A stretch of 64,000 nucleotides of DNA. It comes from an uncultured Pelagibacteraceae bacterium. Its GTDB lineage: Bacteria; Pseudomonadota; Alphaproteobacteria; Pelagibacterales; Pelagibacteraceae. This document shows positions 22,452 to 31,985 of this stretch, piece by piece. Within the stretch, counting starts at the first letter, position 1. Each line of letters starts with the position of its first letter. The DNA is taken from positions 62,001-126,000 of the forward strand of contig CACKMS010000003.1 in NCBI GenBank assembly GCA_902601315.1. The letters are read 5' to 3'. The notes under the pieces were generated by a model. It was given only the letters and a program-made list of their open reading frames with translations, did not search any database and was not told the origin of the DNA. A program made the translations under genes and the position numbers.

Positions 22452-22976
22452 ATGGCATTATCTTTTCCAAAAAAAGCCTATAAAAACCTAATTCACAGTT
22501 TCCCTATTCTGCTGTTATTTTTTATAGCTTTTACTGGTTTTGATTTGTCCTTTTTTTTATTTAATACAAGTTTTTCGTTTAACTTTATTTATATTTTGAT
22601 TTTCTTTTGGATTTTGAAAAAACCCGAGAGACTAGGATATGGCCTAGTGTTTTGTGCAGGTATTATAAATGATGTTGTGCAAAATTTTCCAATTGGTATC
22701 TCCTCAATAAATTATATGTTACTTTGCACTTTTGCATTGTTCATAAGAGCCAGAACTCTCCTTCCTAACTTATTATATGATTGGGGATTTTTTATTGTAG
22801 CAATTTTAATAATAAGTTCATTACACTATACTATTTTGACAATTGTTTTTGATATGCCAATTCAATATGGTACTTTAATGTTTTCTTCTATATTAACTTT
22901 TTTGGTGTATCCTTTATTCTCAAAGATTTTTAATCAAATTTATTTAATAGACCTAAGGCAAGAAAATGCAAAATAG
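22452..22976 (+). CDS. mreD: Cell-shape protein MreD
   Basis: A 174-residue polytopic membrane protein with about five or six hydrophobic segments, which supports the Rod complex. The sequence is divergent, as usual for MreD, so the call depends largely on size, topology and position between mreC and the PBP2 gene. Its 3' end overlaps the PBP2 gene by 11 bases. Confidence 0.88.
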   Translation: MALSFPKKAYKNLIHSFPILLLFFIAFTGFDLSFFLFNTSFSFNFIYILIFFWILKKPERLGYGLVFCAGIINDVVQNFPIGISSINYMLLCTFALFIRARTLLPNLLYDWGFFIVAILIISSLHYTILTIVFDMPIQYGTLMFSSILTFLVYPLFSKIFNQIYLIDLRQENAK

Positions 22977-24927
22977 AGCAAGTAGCATTGAAAAAAGCAG
23001 ATTGATTACCAGAAGAGTTTTTATGTTAGCTGCAGCAAAATTATTGTTAATAGGAGGCATTACATCAAGATTGTACAGTCTACAAATTTCCGATAGAGAA
23101 AAATATGAACTTCTTTCAGATAAAAATAGAATTAGAGAGTGGAAAACTCCTCCACAAAGAGGATTTATAGTAGATCATTTTAACAATATTCTTGCAGATA
23201 ATGATAGAGTATTTCAAGTCCATTTAGATTTAGACCAGATCAAAAATTTTAATAATGTTATTTTTAAACTCAAAAATATTTTAGAATTATCAAACAATGA
23301 ATTGAAAAAAATTTACAGAGAAAAGGAAAGGCTTAAACCTTGGGATACTCTAGTAGCATCCGACAATTTAAATTGGATACAATTTTCTAAACTGAATTTA
23401 TATCTTCATGAGTTAGAGGGAGTAAAACCAGTTGTTTCTTCCTCAAGATTTTATCCGTACAAAGATTCATTGGTCCATGTAGTAGGATATGTTGGAGCAG
23501 CAAGTCAAAAAGATATTGAGAGAAAAGATGTAATAAAAGAAAATTTAGTTCCAGGATTAAAAGTTGGAAAATCTGGTATTGAATATGCAAAAGAAACACA
23601 ACTAATTGGAAGATATGGAATTAAAAGATATGAGGTTAATTCCTCAGGAAAAAGAATCAGTCAGATTGACTATATAAAAGAAACACAAGGTGAGAAAATT
23701 AAGCTTACTATTGATCTTGAAGTACAACAATTAGCTCAAGAACTTTTAAAAGGAAAAGCGGGATCAATTTCTGCTATGGATATATATACAGGAGAAATAA
23801 TTGCAATGGCATCTTCTCCTACTTATGATCCAAACAAATTTACACATGGTATTGGTCACAAAGATTGGGGAGAGATTAGAGATGATCCTTTAAAACCGTT
23901 GGTTAACAAATCAATTGCCGGATTATATTCCCCTGGCTCGACTTTTAAACCTTTAGTTGCTCTTGCAGCATTAGAATTTGGAACCATCGATCCGGAGAGA
24001 CCCATTTTATGTAAAGGCCATAAGCATCCTTACGAATTATATGGTGTTAAATATCACTGCTGGAAAAAACAGGGACACGGTTACATGAGACTAAGAAATG
24101 CAATTAAGCAATCCTGTGATATTTATTTTTATGAAATGGCTAGATTGTTGGGGGTTGATAGACTTGCAATCATTGCAAAGCGTTATGGTCTTGGGTCAAA
24201 TATTTTAAAAGACCTCTATATTGATGAAAAAAAAGGGGTAGTTCCAAATACATTATGGAAGAAAAATGCAATTGGCAAATCATGGTATTTGGGTGAAACA
24301 GTTATAAATGGAATAGGTCAGGGGTATATTCAAACGACACCGTTACAATTATGCTTAATGACAGCTCAAATTGCAAATGGAGGATACAAAATAAAACCCC
24401 ATATTATTCAAGATGAAAGCATTAATTATGAAAGTGCGAGATTTAAAATTGCGAAACAATTCGTAAACGAAACTGCAGATTTTTCAAATGATGAAAAATT
24501 TTTAGTTGATAGAGATTATAAATTGTATGAGCGATTATATAGAAATCCTGAAAATATAAAATTTATAAAAGATGCGATGTTTGGATCAACTAATGAGCAA
24601 TATGGAACTTCTTATAAATCAAGATACGATGATTTAAAATATCAATATGCTGGAAAAACTGGAACATCGCAGGTTAAAAGAATTACTGAAGAAGAAAGAA
24701 AGCTTGATTTAGATCAATCCCAAATAGAGTATAAAAATCGAGATCATGCATTATTTATAGCGTTCGCTCCATATAAAAATCCAAGATATTCAATTAGTGT
24801 TTTAGTAGAGCATGGAGGATCTGGTAGTAGTGGAGCAGCTCCACTTGCAAGTAAATTAATTAAAAAGATTATTGATCGTCATTCTTTAAGAGAACAAATT
24901 GAAAATGGAAGTACAAGTTTAGCATAA
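22966..24927 (+). CDS. mrdA: Penicillin-binding protein 2 (elongation transpeptidase)
   Basis: The class B PBP that cross-links peptidoglycan during elongation together with RodA. Its 653 residues have an N-terminal membrane anchor (about residues 18-40), the PBP dimerisation region, then the transpeptidase domain. The active-site SxxK is in SPGSTFKPLVAL near residue 324. The second motif appears as SCD near residue 384, and KTGTSQV is near residue 563. It overlaps mreD by 11 bases and the rodA ATG by one base. Confidence 0.96.
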   Translation: MQNRASSIEKSRLITRRVFMLAAAKLLLIGGITSRLYSLQISDREKYELLSDKNRIREWKTPPQRGFIVDHFNNILADNDRVFQVHLDLDQIKNFNNVIFKLKNILELSNNELKKIYREKERLKPWDTLVASDNLNWIQFSKLNLYLHELEGVKPVVSSSRFYPYKDSLVHVVGYVGAASQKDIERKDVIKENLVPGLKVGKSGIEYAKETQLIGRYGIKRYEVNSSGKRISQIDYIKETQGEKIKLTIDLEVQQLAQELLKGKAGSISAMDIYTGEIIAMASSPTYDPNKFTHGIGHKDWGEIRDDPLKPLVNKSIAGLYSPGSTFKPLVALAALEFGTIDPERPILCKGHKHPYELYGVKYHCWKKQGHGYMRLRNAIKQSCDIYFYEMARLLGVDRLAIIAKRYGLGSNILKDLYIDEKKGVVPNTLWKKNAIGKSWYLGETVINGIGQGYIQTTPLQLCLMTAQIANGGYKIKPHIIQDESINYESARFKIAKQFVNETADFSNDEKFLVDRDYKLYERLYRNPENIKFIKDAMFGSTNEQYGTSYKSRYDDLKYQYAGKTGTSQVKRITEEERKLDLDQSQIEYKNRDHALFIAFAPYKNPRYSISVLVEHGGSGSSGAAPLASKLIKKIIDRHSLREQIENGSTSLA

Positions 24928-26057
24928 TGTTAACTGAAAGATTAAATACACGAAATTATTCATTATTTGAAAAGTTAAAATCTGTGGATTATTTTTTAAT
25001 ATTAATAATTATACTAATTGGTGCGATAAGTGTTTTTGCAATTTATTCGACTGAAAGAGGGGAGTTTTCTTTTTACACAAAAAATCATTTGCTTAGACTG
25101 TTGGTATTTTTTGGAATGTTTTTAGTTTTATCATTTGTTAGAATTACATTTTGGTATAAAAATGCATATTTTTTTTATGCAGTATGTGTATCTCTTTTAT
25201 TTATAACTTTATTTTTTGGTCTTATGGCATCCGGTTCAAGACGATGGTTGGATCTTTATTTTTTAAATCTTCAACCTTCTGAAATAATGAAAATTGCCAT
25301 AATAGTTTGTTTTGCAAGATATTATCATCGAATTCAAACTGCTGAAATTCAAAATTACAAATTTATTTTAGTACCATTAATTTTACTACTCATCCCTTGT
25401 TATTTGGTATTACAACAACCTGATCTTGGAACATCTATTTTAATAGCTGGAACTGGAGTAATAATAATTTGGTTAGCAGGATTAAATATTAAATATTTTG
25501 TCTACTCCGCGTTATTATTAATTGTTTCTCTACCCTTCGCAGTTTCTCTGTTGAAACCTTATCAAAAATCTAGAATTTTGACTTTTTTCAATCCAGACAG
25601 AGATCCCCTTGGTGCAGGATACCAAATTATACAGTCAAAAATTGCTATAGGTTCAGGCGGCTTTTTTGGTAAAGGTTTTTTAAAAGGGACGCAAAGTTAT
25701 TTGGAATTTTTGCCAGAAAAACATACAGACTTTATATTTACACTTTTTTCAGAGGAGTTTGGCTTTATCGGATCTATGATGCTTCTATTATTATACATAT
25801 TATTAATTTATAGAATTATAAGTATTGGTTTTTATGCAAAAAGCTTCTTTTCAAAGCTTTTCTGTTTTGGGTTTGCCTCTGCAATTTTTCTATATATTTT
25901 CGTAAATATATCAATGGTTTTAGGATTGCTGCCAATTGTTGGGGCCCCTCTACCAATCATGTCTTATGGTGGTTCTTCTATGTTATCAATAATGCTAGGC
26001 CTAAGTATTGTAATGAGCTGTAAAATTTATAGCCAGGACCAAATTTCAAATTACTAG
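24927..26057 (+). CDS. rodA: RodA, SEDS-family peptidoglycan glycosyltransferase
   Basis: Polymerises lipid II glycan strands for cell elongation. The 376-residue protein has about ten membrane segments and the SEDS signatures GSRRWLDL, QPSEIMKIAI, QQPDLGTSI and LPIVGAPLPIMSYGGSSM near the C-terminus. It overlaps the PBP2 stop by one base, so the glycosyltransferase and transpeptidase are made together. The BASS transporter gene starts 39 bases later. Confidence 0.96.
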   Translation: MLTERLNTRNYSLFEKLKSVDYFLILIIILIGAISVFAIYSTERGEFSFYTKNHLLRLLVFFGMFLVLSFVRITFWYKNAYFFYAVCVSLLFITLFFGLMASGSRRWLDLYFLNLQPSEIMKIAIIVCFARYYHRIQTAEIQNYKFILVPLILLLIPCYLVLQQPDLGTSILIAGTGVIIIWLAGLNIKYFVYSALLLIVSLPFAVSLLKPYQKSRILTFFNPDRDPLGAGYQIIQSKIAIGSGGFFGKGFLKGTQSYLEFLPEKHTDFIFTLFSEEFGFIGSMMLLLLYILLIYRIISIGFYAKSFFSKLFCFGFASAIFLYIFVNISMVLGLLPIVGAPLPIMSYGGSSMLSIMLGLSIVMSCKIYSQDQISNY

Positions 26058-26096
26058 CTTTTATAAATCATCTTCATTATAAGTTTTTGAGTTTCT

Positions 26097-26966
26097 ATGG
26101 AATTCGTAAAATTAGCAGGACCAGCAGGCATGTTTTTTATTATGTTTTCACTAGCACTTTCAATCAAGACATCTGCATTCAAAGCAATCGCCTCAAATCC
26201 ATTAAGCTTTTATTTGGGTTTGGTTACACAACTTATTGGTATGCCCTTAATTGGTTTCATCATAGCATTGACAATACCTTTTCCAGTTGAAGCTAAAGTA
26301 GGAATAGTTTTAATAACTTGTTTACCTAGTGCTGTAACTTCCAATTTTTTAACCAAAAAAATGGGTGGCAATGTAGCATTGTCTATATCTCTAACAGCAG
26401 TAACATCCTTAATTGCATTTTTAACTATACCAATTATAATTAAAATTTACTTTCTGGTAGTGATCCAGGATACAAGTATTATAATTTTCAATACAAGTCT
26501 TATAGGCGCTTCTTTAAAGTTATTTGCAATTGTAACTATTCCCGTGTTTCTTGGAATTATTTTTAATACTATATTTTATAATTTTTCAAAAAAAATTGAT
26601 CCGATTTTTGACAAAATTTCAGCTATTGTATTTTTATCGATTATCGGGATAGCAGTTTATCAAGATCTATACTTAATTCCAGAGTATATAAAATATGCTG
26701 GAATTAAAACAGTATTGTTATTTTTTTTTGCATTTTATATGAGTATTTTTTTGACAAAATTGTTTAAATTAAATCACAAAGATAAAATAACAGTCGTAGT
26801 TGAAACTGTAATGCAAAATGGTGGTATTGGGATAGTTATAGGGGCCCTAATATTTGATAATACTAAATTTCTTTTCCCTGTGGCTGCATACGCACTTTTA
26901 CAATACTTATTTGTGTTTATTTATTTCACATACATAAAAATTCAAAAAAAAACAACTTATGAATAA
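26097..26966 (+). CDS. Bile acid:sodium symporter (BASS) family transporter
   Basis: A 289-residue, very hydrophobic protein with about nine or ten membrane segments. The segment LITCLPSAVTSNFLTKKMGGNVALSIS is the family's conserved Pro/Asn-containing sodium-site region. Bacterial BASS proteins move organic anions; the substrate cannot be read from this sequence. Its end overlaps the next gene by eight bases, tying it to a putative regulator that may respond to the same substrate. Confidence 0.85.
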   Translation: MEFVKLAGPAGMFFIMFSLALSIKTSAFKAIASNPLSFYLGLVTQLIGMPLIGFIIALTIPFPVEAKVGIVLITCLPSAVTSNFLTKKMGGNVALSISLTAVTSLIAFLTIPIIIKIYFLVVIQDTSIIIFNTSLIGASLKLFAIVTIPVFLGIIFNTIFYNFSKKIDPIFDKISAIVFLSIIGIAVYQDLYLIPEYIKYAGIKTVLLFFFAFYMSIFLTKLFKLNHKDKITVVVETVMQNGGIGIVIGALIFDNTKFLFPVAAYALLQYLFVFIYFTYIKIQKKTTYE

Positions 26967-27951
26967 TTTAAAACCAAATATTTCTAATATTATTTCAATT
27001 GAAAGTGTTAATGAGGCTTGTGATAAAAATTATGAGGATATGATGTTAAAATACTATCAATTACAATTTGGTTGGTTTCATAATGCTTACAATGCTTTTA
27101 AGGATATAGATAAATATGTAATCTTAGCACATTTGGTAAATAAAACACTTTCATTTTATAATAAGCATTTTTTTAATATAAGTTTTGATGAATTTTATTC
27201 AAACAAATCCCTTGAGATAGAGAAAATAAGTATAAGTGAAATTGTCAGAGAGCTAAAACTATCAAAAGAAACCGCAAGGAGAAAATTGAATGAACTTACA
27301 AGAGATGGAATTATTGTCAGAGATAAAAAAAAAATTACTATTCAAAGTAATGCTTTTACATATCAAAAGCCAATAGTTAGTATACAAAATTTTTCAAACC
27401 TTTTATCAACTTCATCTAAATATCTTAAAATAAACAGTAATTTTAAATCACAAAATAGTGAATATTTTGAAAAAGAAATTAAAAAAAATTATACACACTA
27501 TTGGAACGATTTCTTAAATTTTCAAATAGAATTAATTCTTAGGTTTAAAGATATATTTTTAAACTATGAAAATGTAATGGTTTTTTGCATATGTTTGCTC
27601 AATCAAGCTTACAACATGAAGAATTCGGATCAAAAAATTGAGGCTGAAAACACAAATCTAATGCATGATATGTATACAAATACTATCACTAGGTATACGC
27701 TTGAAAATTCTAAAGGTTTAAATCCAACAACAATTGCAGAATTAACAGGAATACCAAGAGCAAGTGTGATTAGAAAATTGAATGAATTAATGAAGCTAAA
27801 CTACATTATTTTAAATAGTGATAAATTATATACAACTTGTAGTGCAAAAAAAGGTTCAAATGGATTTAAAAAATTAACCAAGTTTTTTGTAAGCAACCAA
27901 CCTTACATAAGGGGAATAATAAAAGACTTTTTTAATTACACTATTATTTAA
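26959..27951 (+). CDS. Putative transcription regulator with two winged-helix domains
   Basis: I do not recognise a named family for this 330-residue protein. It appears to be two copies of a similar unit. Each has a helical segment with aromatic residues followed by a winged helix-turn-helix: residues about 91-128 (SISEIVRELKLSKETARRKL, then NELTRDGIIV) and about 253-291 (LNPTTIAELTGIPRASVIRK, then LNELMKLNYI). The shared core IxEL/VREL...RKLNELxxxxxI suggests an internal duplication or a single-chain dimer. It overlaps the BASS transporter gene and is convergent with the RsbU-like gene, its stop overlapping that gene by four bases. Confidence 0.7.
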   Translation: MNNLKPNISNIISIESVNEACDKNYEDMMLKYYQLQFGWFHNAYNAFKDIDKYVILAHLVNKTLSFYNKHFFNISFDEFYSNKSLEIEKISISEIVRELKLSKETARRKLNELTRDGIIVRDKKKITIQSNAFTYQKPIVSIQNFSNLLSTSSKYLKINSNFKSQNSEYFEKEIKKNYTHYWNDFLNFQIELILRFKDIFLNYENVMVFCICLLNQAYNMKNSDQKIEAENTNLMHDMYTNTITRYTLENSKGLNPTTIAELTGIPRASVIRKLNELMKLNYIILNSDKLYTTCSAKKGSNGFKKLTKFFVSNQPYIRGIIKDFFNYTII

Positions 27952-29243
27952 TTTTTACTATCAATAACAACAATTGTTAAATCATCTTTTTGCGTATGCC
28001 CACTGTTTAAAATTTCATCTATAATAACTTCAAGTCTCTCATTATTTGGTTTTTCCTTATATTTTTTTATATAATTTTGAAATCCTTCTGAACCAAGCAT
28101 TTCACCTTTATTGTTTTTTATTTCTGTAATACCATCTGTAAAAATATACATAGAACTTTTTTTAAATGGAATTGAATGTTCGGTGTATTTTGTATTTGGC
28201 ATAATCCCCAATGGAGGACCCGACTCGGTATAATTAGTAAATTTTTCATCTTGATCAAAAATTATTGGAGGTTCGTGCCCAGCACTTGACAAGAGTAATT
28301 CATTTTTATTACTATCATATATACCAATAAGCATAGTCACAAACATACCTCTGGAAATTGTTTCACAGATTTCATTATTTAATTGAGTGAGTAATTCAGC
28401 AGCAGAAAAATTTGTCTTACTTAAACAACTGTATAAACTTGATGCTTTGGACATAAGTAATGATGATTTTATTCCTTTACCTGAAACATCTGCAACCCCA
28501 AAACCATATTTTCCTTCACCTAAATCAGAAAAATTATAGAAATCTCCAGAAACTACTTTTGCTGGTATATTGATACCTGAAATTGGAAATTTGCTATTTT
28601 TATTTTTGGATAAAAGTGATTTTTGAATATCACCAACAATTTCTACTTCTTTTTGAATTTTATTTTTTTCAATCATTTCTTTTGCCATCTTTGCATTTCT
28701 GATTGCAAATGCAGCTGGAGCTGATAATGTTTCTAGTAACTGCCTATCTTCTTCCTGAAAGAGCTTATTAGTAGTTTTTTTATTGAGACAGTGAATTACA
28801 CCAATACAATTATTTGCAGCAATTAAAGGAGAACATAAAACTGAAAAAGTTGTAAAATTTGTTTTATTATCAAGATCGAAATAAAATTCTGCAATTTCCC
28901 TAACATCTTTTCTTACATCTCCAACTCGAATACATTTTTTTTGATTGATAGCTTTACCCATCACACCATCTTTTAAATCCAATTGATATTCATCTAAATA
29001 ATCTTGATTTAAAGAAGCTATGCACTCAAACTTATTTATTTTTTCATTAATCAAGAAAATATTTGCAGCTTGGGCGTTAATTCTCTCAATAATAACTTTT
29101 AAAGCAGTATTCAAAGTGTCATCTAAATCTAATGAAGATGCGAATTCTTGATTCATCTTCGTGATTATCTCAAGATCAATATCTGCCTTAGACTCAACCT
29201 GAGCTTTAGGCTCCATTACTTTTTTTGGTTTAAATAGAAACAT
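27948..29243 (-). CDS. GAF-SpoIIE phosphatase (RsbU-like)
   Basis: A soluble 431-residue PP2C-type serine phosphatase. The N-terminal GAF domain spans about residues 40-195 and is the presumed ligand or redox sensor. The SpoIIE/PP2C domain spans about 225-431 with metal-site motifs SGDFYNF, ADVSGKG, FTDGITE and DDLTIVVI. In partner-switching systems such enzymes dephosphorylate a STAS antagonist so that it can capture an RsbW-type kinase. A STAS protein and an RsbW-like protein are encoded about 22 kb away in the same pilus block. Its catalytic domain shares SGINIPA.. and SGDF with the two Amt-SpoIIE proteins, so the three are paralogues. Confidence 0.9.
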   Translation of the reverse strand: MFLFKPKKVMEPKAQVESKADIDLEIITKMNQEFASSLDLDDTLNTALKVIIERINAQAANIFLINEKINKFECIASLNQDYLDEYQLDLKDGVMGKAINQKKCIRVGDVRKDVREIAEFYFDLDNKTNFTTFSVLCSPLIAANNCIGVIHCLNKKTTNKLFQEEDRQLLETLSAPAAFAIRNAKMAKEMIEKNKIQKEVEIVGDIQKSLLSKNKNSKFPISGINIPAKVVSGDFYNFSDLGEGKYGFGVADVSGKGIKSSLLMSKASSLYSCLSKTNFSAAELLTQLNNEICETISRGMFVTMLIGIYDSNKNELLLSSAGHEPPIIFDQDEKFTNYTESGPPLGIMPNTKYTEHSIPFKKSSMYIFTDGITEIKNNKGEMLGSEGFQNYIKKYKEKPNNERLEVIIDEILNSGHTQKDDLTIVVIDSKN

Positions 29244-29416
29244 TTATTTAGTTGGCATTTTAAGCTCATTTTGATAAATTTTACAACTATGGAGTTAATT
29301 ATAAATAGTCCTAATCTTTACATACATCTTCACGATGCTGTTTTAATAGTTCAGTTCTTGATTGATGGCATTGTTAATGTAACTTCAAACATCAAATTTT
29401 AATTTTAAATTCATAA

Positions 29417-30178
29417 GTGGATTTTATTTTCGTATTATTATTAGGGTTGCTTTGGGGTAGTTTTGCCAATGTTTGCATAGTTAGATTACCAAAAGATAAA
29501 GGAGTGATCTCAGGTCGCTCTAGTTGCCCAAAATGCAAAAAAAAAATAAGTTGGTATGACAACATACCACTCATTTCATATATTTTTTTAGGTGGCAAAT
29601 GTAGAAAATGTAAAAAAAAAATATCCATTCAATATTTAATTGTTGAATTATTAACTGCCCTATTTTTTTTTATAGAATATTTTTATTATGGATTAACTTT
29701 GACAACAGTACTTTTATTTATTCTAACCTTAGGTTTAATCATAATTTTTTTTATAGATTTAAAACATTTTATAATTCCCGATGTAATTACTTTTCCTTTA
29801 ATGATAATAGGATTTTTAAAATCGTTCGATCCTAATTTAAATGAAATTTTTCCTAATTATATTAATTCTTTAATTGGCGGATGCTTTGGTTATGGAATCA
29901 TTTGGGGAATTATTTTCTTTTATAAAAAATTTAAAAATAAAGAAGGCATGGGTCTAGGCGATGCTAAACTACTAGCAGTAGTTGGATTTTGGTTTGGATT
30001 AGATTCCATCCCATTTGTAATATTTTTATCCTCAGTAATTGCATTACTAGTAGTTATACCTGATTTAATTCGAAAAACAAAAAAAATGTCTACACAAATT
30101 CCCTTTGGACCGTATATAATAATTGGAAATTTAATTTATTTGTTGTTTGAAGATAAACTAAAATTTTTCGTAATTTAG
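29417..30178 (+). CDS. pilD: Type IV prepilin peptidase / N-methyltransferase
   Basis: Inner-membrane aspartyl protease that cleaves prepilin leaders and methylates the new N-terminus. Its 253 residues start with GTG. Two CxxC pairs (CPKC near residue 37 and CRKC near 62) form the zinc-binding cytoplasmic loop. The catalytic aspartates are in FFIDLKHFIIPD and GMGLGDAKLLA. About eight membrane segments are visible. It is separated from the other pilus genes by the MoxR operon. All six prepilin-like proteins in this window are candidate substrates. Confidence 0.96.
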   Translation: MDFIFVLLLGLLWGSFANVCIVRLPKDKGVISGRSSCPKCKKKISWYDNIPLISYIFLGGKCRKCKKKISIQYLIVELLTALFFFIEYFYYGLTLTTVLLFILTLGLIIIFFIDLKHFIIPDVITFPLMIIGFLKSFDPNLNEIFPNYINSLIGGCFGYGIIWGIIFFYKKFKNKEGMGLGDAKLLAVVGFWFGLDSIPFVIFLSSVIALLVVIPDLIRKTKKMSTQIPFGPYIIIGNLIYLLFEDKLKFFVI

Positions 30179-30183
30179 TCAAA

Positions 30184-31065
30184 ATGTTTAATAATATTAT
30201 TAAAAATATTTCAAAATCAATTGTAGGTAATGAGGATAGAATTAAACTCACACTTGCAGCAATTATATCTGAAGGAAGCATACTTATTGAAGATAATCCA
30301 GGTTCTGGTAAAACTACATTTGCAAAATCAATTACACTGAATTTAGGATTAAGTTTTAAAAGAGTACAGTTTACATCTGATTTACTACCAAGTGATATTT
30401 TAGGTTTTAATATTTATAAAAATGAGAAATTAGAATTTCAAAAGGGTCCAATTTTTACAAATATAGTTTTAGCAGATGAACTAAATAGAGGAAGTCCGAA
30501 ATCTCAAAGTGCTTTCCTGGAGGCAATGGAGGAAAAAAGCGTATCTATAGACGGTGAGACTTATAGATTACCTGAACCTTTTTTTGTTATTGCTACTCAA
30601 AATCCAATGGACTCCTCTGGTACTAGCAGTCTACCAGATTCACAATTAGATAGATTTATGATTTCATATTCATTGTCTGATTTAAATGAAATTGAAAAAA
30701 TTAACATGCTTAAAAATGGATATGATTTACTATCTATTAAATCAGAACCAATAAATTGGGAAGATTTACAAATTAAAAAAAAAAAGGTTAAAGTTAGTGA
30801 CGAAATTTATAAATATGTAATTGAAATAGAGGAAACTATTAAAACTTTAGACCAGAATATTCATGTGTCCGCAAGATGTTTGAAACAGATAATTGATCTT
30901 GCAAAAGGTTGGGCTGTTGTTCATGGTAAGGATTATGTAACACACCAAGAAATTAAAGACATTATTCCATATATATTTAGACATAGAATAAAATTTCTGA
31001 ACCAAGAAGATAAATTAAACTACATAAATGAGGAAATTTTATCAAAGATTAGTATTCAAAAATGA
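30184..31065 (+). CDS. MoxR-family AAA+ ATPase
   Basis: A 293-residue AAA+ protein with Walker A in EDNPGSGKTTFAKS (about residues 37-50), Walker B LADELNRGSPKSQSAFLEAM, and the sensor region ATQNPMDSSGTSSLPDSQLDRF. MoxR ATPases act as chaperones for maturation of partner complexes and usually sit beside DUF58 and VWA or transglutaminase proteins. That is the case here: the DUF58 gene start overlaps its stop by four bases. It follows pilD by five bases, so pilD and this system share a transcript. Confidence 0.93.
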   Translation: MFNNIIKNISKSIVGNEDRIKLTLAAIISEGSILIEDNPGSGKTTFAKSITLNLGLSFKRVQFTSDLLPSDILGFNIYKNEKLEFQKGPIFTNIVLADELNRGSPKSQSAFLEAMEEKSVSIDGETYRLPEPFFVIATQNPMDSSGTSSLPDSQLDRFMISYSLSDLNEIEKINMLKNGYDLLSIKSEPINWEDLQIKKKKVKVSDEIYKYVIEIEETIKTLDQNIHVSARCLKQIIDLAKGWAVVHGKDYVTHQEIKDIIPYIFRHRIKFLNQEDKLNYINEEILSKISIQK

Positions 31066-31985
31066 TAGCAAGGACTATTCAGGGGATAGCTAAAAGCTCT
31101 ATTATTCGGTCACTTAAAGATAAAAATAGAAGTAAAATTATAATTTATCCAAACTGGAACGGGGTTGGTCTTGGCTTTTTTATATTTTTCTGTTTTTTAA
31201 TTTCTGTTTTTTATGAGAATAATTTTGGTTTACTCATATCCATAATTATTTTTTTTATTTTTTTTATTTCAATCTTTGTCTCAAATCAAAACTTAAATCA
31301 TTTATCGATGAGTGTATTGGATTATTATTATATCGAATCAACTAAAGATGAAAGATTAGATATTCAAATAATAAATCATATTAATGAAAAGAAATTAAAC
31401 ATTGATTTAAATTATAAAAAACTAAATTTGAAAGGTTTAAATTTCACAAAAAAACTTAATCCAATTCGGCTAAGTGATCAATATTTTCAAAGAGGAACAA
31501 TTTCAATTCCAAATATAGTTCTAACATCAACTTATCCTTTTGGGATAATTAGAACAAAAAGATACTTTCACATTAAATCTAAAATAATTGTATTTCCAAA
31601 AAAAATTCAACCAAATATTAATTTACTTAATGAGTTTAACATTAATTTAAAAGGTCAAGCTTACGATGAATTTGAGGGTATAGAAGATTATAAAAAGGGT
31701 GACAGCTATTCAAAAATTGCTTGGAAGAAATCAATCATTAAAAATAAAAAATATATTAAGAAATTTGAGGAACCAAAAAAAGAGAATAACTTAATTTTAA
31801 ATTTTGATAATTACAAAGAAATACCTTTTGAAGATCTACTAGGCTATGTTTCGTATATTATCGATTATTATTATAAAAATAAACTAGAACTTATAATTAA
31901 ACATAGACATAATACATTTTACCTCAATCATACACAAAATTCATTTTACCAAATTTTAAAATACCTAGCGAATGTCAAAAATTAA
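31062..31985 (+). CDS. DUF58-domain protein
   Basis: A 307-residue protein with a basic N-terminus, two adjacent membrane segments (about residues 30-75) and the DUF58 motif EGIEDYKKGDSYSKIAWKKS near residue 205. DUF58 proteins are encoded with MoxR ATPases and are thought to be their partners; a biochemical role is not established. It overlaps the MoxR gene by four bases and the transglutaminase gene by 14. Confidence 0.88.
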   Translation: MIARTIQGIAKSSIIRSLKDKNRSKIIIYPNWNGVGLGFFIFFCFLISVFYENNFGLLISIIIFFIFFISIFVSNQNLNHLSMSVLDYYYIESTKDERLDIQIINHINEKKLNIDLNYKKLNLKGLNFTKKLNPIRLSDQYFQRGTISIPNIVLTSTYPFGIIRTKRYFHIKSKIIVFPKKIQPNINLLNEFNINLKGQAYDEFEGIEDYKKGDSYSKIAWKKSIIKNKKYIKKFEEPKKENNLILNFDNYKEIPFEDLLGYVSYIIDYYYKNKLELIIKHRHNTFYLNHTQNSFYQILKYLANVKN

